From NCBI RefSeq assembly GCF_006149005.1, contig NZ_VBSL01000001.1, positions 1,187,443 through 1,251,442 of the forward strand: a stretch of 64,000 bases of DNA, written 5' to 3'. The stretch is from Larkinella sp. C7. GTDB taxonomy: Bacteria; Bacteroidota; Bacteroidia; Cytophagales; Spirosomataceae. Under the pieces are notes generated by a model. That model worked only from the letters and a program-made list of their open reading frames with translations, did no database searches and was not told the DNA's origin. Both the position numbers and the translations under genes were made by a program. Positions 62,537-64,000 of this stretch are shown here, one piece after another (positions within the stretch are counted from its first letter, which is position 1; the number at the start of each line of letters is the position of its first letter).

Positions 62537-64000
62537 TCAACGGATGGCGAAGGAATACAGATCAGCATCCCGAACGATGAATTTCAACCGAATTTTCCGA
62601 TCGCCCAGTTCGTTGACAGTTTTGCCGTTTTTCCAGCTTACCAGGCCATCGATTTGATCACCGACCAACAATTCCGACTCTTCAAAACCGGCAATGGCCT
62701 TCCCATTTTCATCCAAAACCGCCACTTTCACGTAACCCACCGACGAAGTTGCGTAATTAGCGACCAGGTTATTTCCCTGAAGAACAAGCGGCTTCGTCAC
62801 GATGCTTCCTTCTGTATAACCGCCATGCAGGGAAGCAAAACCGTCCGTACGCAGGGTCATGCGCTCCAGAAAAACCGCCCGGGTGCCGTAGGCGCGGGTG
62901 ACGAAAAATGACATTTCGGCTGGACCGGTTGCAATGACGCCCATCGCCGGAATGTTACTCCGCGCCCCCCAGTTTTTCTGTTCGGAACCCGGCCGGACAA
63001 ACGACTCCATGAATTTCCGGTTGTAAACGGTTCCGCCCCTAGAAGTCATAAAAACGCCATCGGCAACGCCCTTCCACTGGGTTTTGTCAGTCCCGTTTTC
63101 GATCAACTGCGCATCCGAAAGCACCTTTAACTGGGGTGAAAAGCGAAAAGGCATGGAAATCAGAAGCTGGGGTGCTCTGAAATAGGGTTGTGTGGTGTTG
63201 GTGTACAGATGTTCCCGTTCGGTGTCGCCGAAGGTCATCATTTCCGGTTTTGACCAATGGATGAAATCGCGGGACGTGGACCGGGCAATGGACCGAATGC
63301 CGCCAGCGGGATACAGTTCACCCGGTTTTCTACCCGTCCAGGCGCGGAGGTAGATGGCGTAAACTTTTTCCGCAGGCACCCACGTCAGTACATTCTGGGA
63401 GTCCAGTGCATAATCATGGAACAAAGCCGCGGTATCCCTGGCGTAGCGTTTCCAGTGAATGCCATCCGGCGAAACATACCGGAACAACCCGCTCGACGGA
63501 ATCTTCGTGTTCGACTCTCCGCCAACAGCTTTGTACCGTTCGTCGGCCGGAACACCGGGCCGGTTGTCGTAAAGCACCGCCAGATTATGCGTACTCCGCT
63601 GAGGATTGTCGCCCAGTACCACGTTGTTCTCCAGCGTGCCGTTCACCTTGAAAAGGTTCAGTTTCGGTTTCATCCAGTGAATACCGTCCTGACTTTCAGC
63701 GTAACACGTAACCTGCTGATCACCTTTGCCTTCATATCCGGCCAGCCCCCGGTAATATAGCTGAAAGCGGTCACCGGCGTTTACAACAGACACGTACGTA
63801 CAAAACTGTCCTTCCCAGGGTTCGGTAAATTGCAGCGCTTTTCCGGCCGAGACCGGGGTTCCCAGACGCAGTTCCAGGTTGGTGCGTGTGTCGATCAGGT
63901 AATCGTCGACAAATAGCTCCCGCTGGTCTCGGAGAATAATGGGTTGGTTTTGGGCAAATCCAACGAAAGACGCACAAAGTGAACCGATAAGAATCACGGT
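62537..64000 (-). CDS. GH43/GH32-like five-bladed propeller protein (partial, cut by right edge)
   Basis: The frame is open to the right edge; a GTG at 63995-63997 is the only visible start, inside a signal peptide (LIGSLCASFVGFAQ), so the true start probably lies beyond 64000. The body has the repeating strand pattern of a glycoside-hydrolase propeller: RELFVDDYLI, YYRGLAGYEG, QDGIHWMKPKLNLF, SPDGIHWKRYARD, STSRDFIHWSKPEMM. The three acidic active-site residues of GH43/GH32 cannot be fixed by eye. About 110 C-terminal residues form a beta-sandwich. Probably acts on plant or animal glycans with the GH2 enzyme downstream. Confidence 0.7.
   Translation of the reverse strand, partial: TVILIGSLCASFVGFAQNQPIILRDQRELFVDDYLIDTRTNLELRLGTPVSAGKALQFTEPWEGQFCTYVSVVNAGDRFQLYYRGLAGYEGKGDQQVTCYAESQDGIHWMKPKLNLFKVNGTLENNVVLGDNPQRSTHNLAVLYDNRPGVPADERYKAVGGESNTKIPSSGLFRYVSPDGIHWKRYARDTAALFHDYALDSQNVLTWVPAEKVYAIYLRAWTGRKPGELYPAGGIRSIARSTSRDFIHWSKPEMMTFGDTEREHLYTNTTQPYFRAPQLLISMPFRFSPQLKVLSDAQLIENGTDKTQWKGVADGVFMTSRGGTVYNRKFMESFVRPGSEQKNWGARSNIPAMGVIATGPAEMSFFVTRAYGTRAVFLERMTLRTDGFASLHGGYTEGSIVTKPLVLQGNNLVANYATSSVGYVKVAVLDENGKAIAGFEESELLVGDQIDGLVSWKNGKTVNELGDRKIRLKFIVRDADLYSFAIR

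Overview
The window looks like chromosomal DNA of a Bacteroidota bacterium of the order Cytophagales, most like Spirosoma or Larkinella. The grounds are a SusC/SusD pair driven by an ECF sigma factor and FecR, type IX secretion (T9SS) sorting domains, several exported glycoside hydrolases including GH97, cytochrome/beta-propeller proteins with a CxxCH motif, promoters of the TAnnTTTG type, and weak or absent Shine-Dalgarno sequences. The genus is an inference. I saw no rRNA, tRNA, CRISPR array, phage module or intact insertion sequence.

Layout. 1-9.8 kb: a TetR regulator cut by the left edge, a luciferase-like flavin oxidoreductase, a 2OG-Fe(II) oxygenase, a large beta-propeller/HEAT/cytochrome c protein, a CE15-type glucuronoyl esterase facing an alpha-glucuronidase-like hydrolase, and a GH19-like lysozyme. 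9.9-21.2 kb: ion and envelope functions (Na+/H+ antiporter, DUF389 membrane protein, ClC antiporter, TPR protein), a LysR/MdaB divergent pair, a cysteine-less thioredoxin-like protein, and a PAS histidine kinase overlapping a response regulator that carries a Crp-type output domain. Two intergenic regions here share an array of four hexamers spaced exactly 11 bp apart, the layout of an OmpR/PhoB-type operator.

21.2-33.4 kb is the most coherent cluster, all on the minus strand: a Tat-type RidA, two copies of an exported pair (a SelA-like PLP enzyme plus an amidohydrolase), two PQQ-dehydrogenase-like beta-propellers with c-type cytochromes lying between the pairs, then a bile-acid:sodium-symporter-family transporter and an SMP-30/gluconolactonase-like protein. 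Taken together these could form a pathway outside the cytoplasm: sugar oxidation, lactone hydrolysis, N-deacylation, PLP-dependent ammonia elimination with RidA clearing the enamine, and uptake of the product. This pathway is my inference.

33.4-53.0 kb: an orphan FecR, a DUF5009-type acyltransferase-like membrane protein, a T9SS type B secreted protein, a subtilisin with a large insertion, and a polysaccharide utilisation locus (ECF sigma, FecR, SusC with STN domain, SusD, atypical GH97) followed by a cold-shock protein, a fused PHP/phosphodiesterase protein and a GH5-like hydrolase. 53.0-60.2 kb: a three-gene operon (type I methyltransferase, specificity subunit, AAA ATPase) without a restriction subunit, flanked by two closely related T9SS-type genes in direct orientation. 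60.5-64.0 kb: a GH2 enzyme and a GH43/GH32-like propeller protein cut by the right edge.

Several intergenic regions hold large hairpins (25- to 34-bp stems) that look like REP-type palindromes; some also sit where terminators would be expected.
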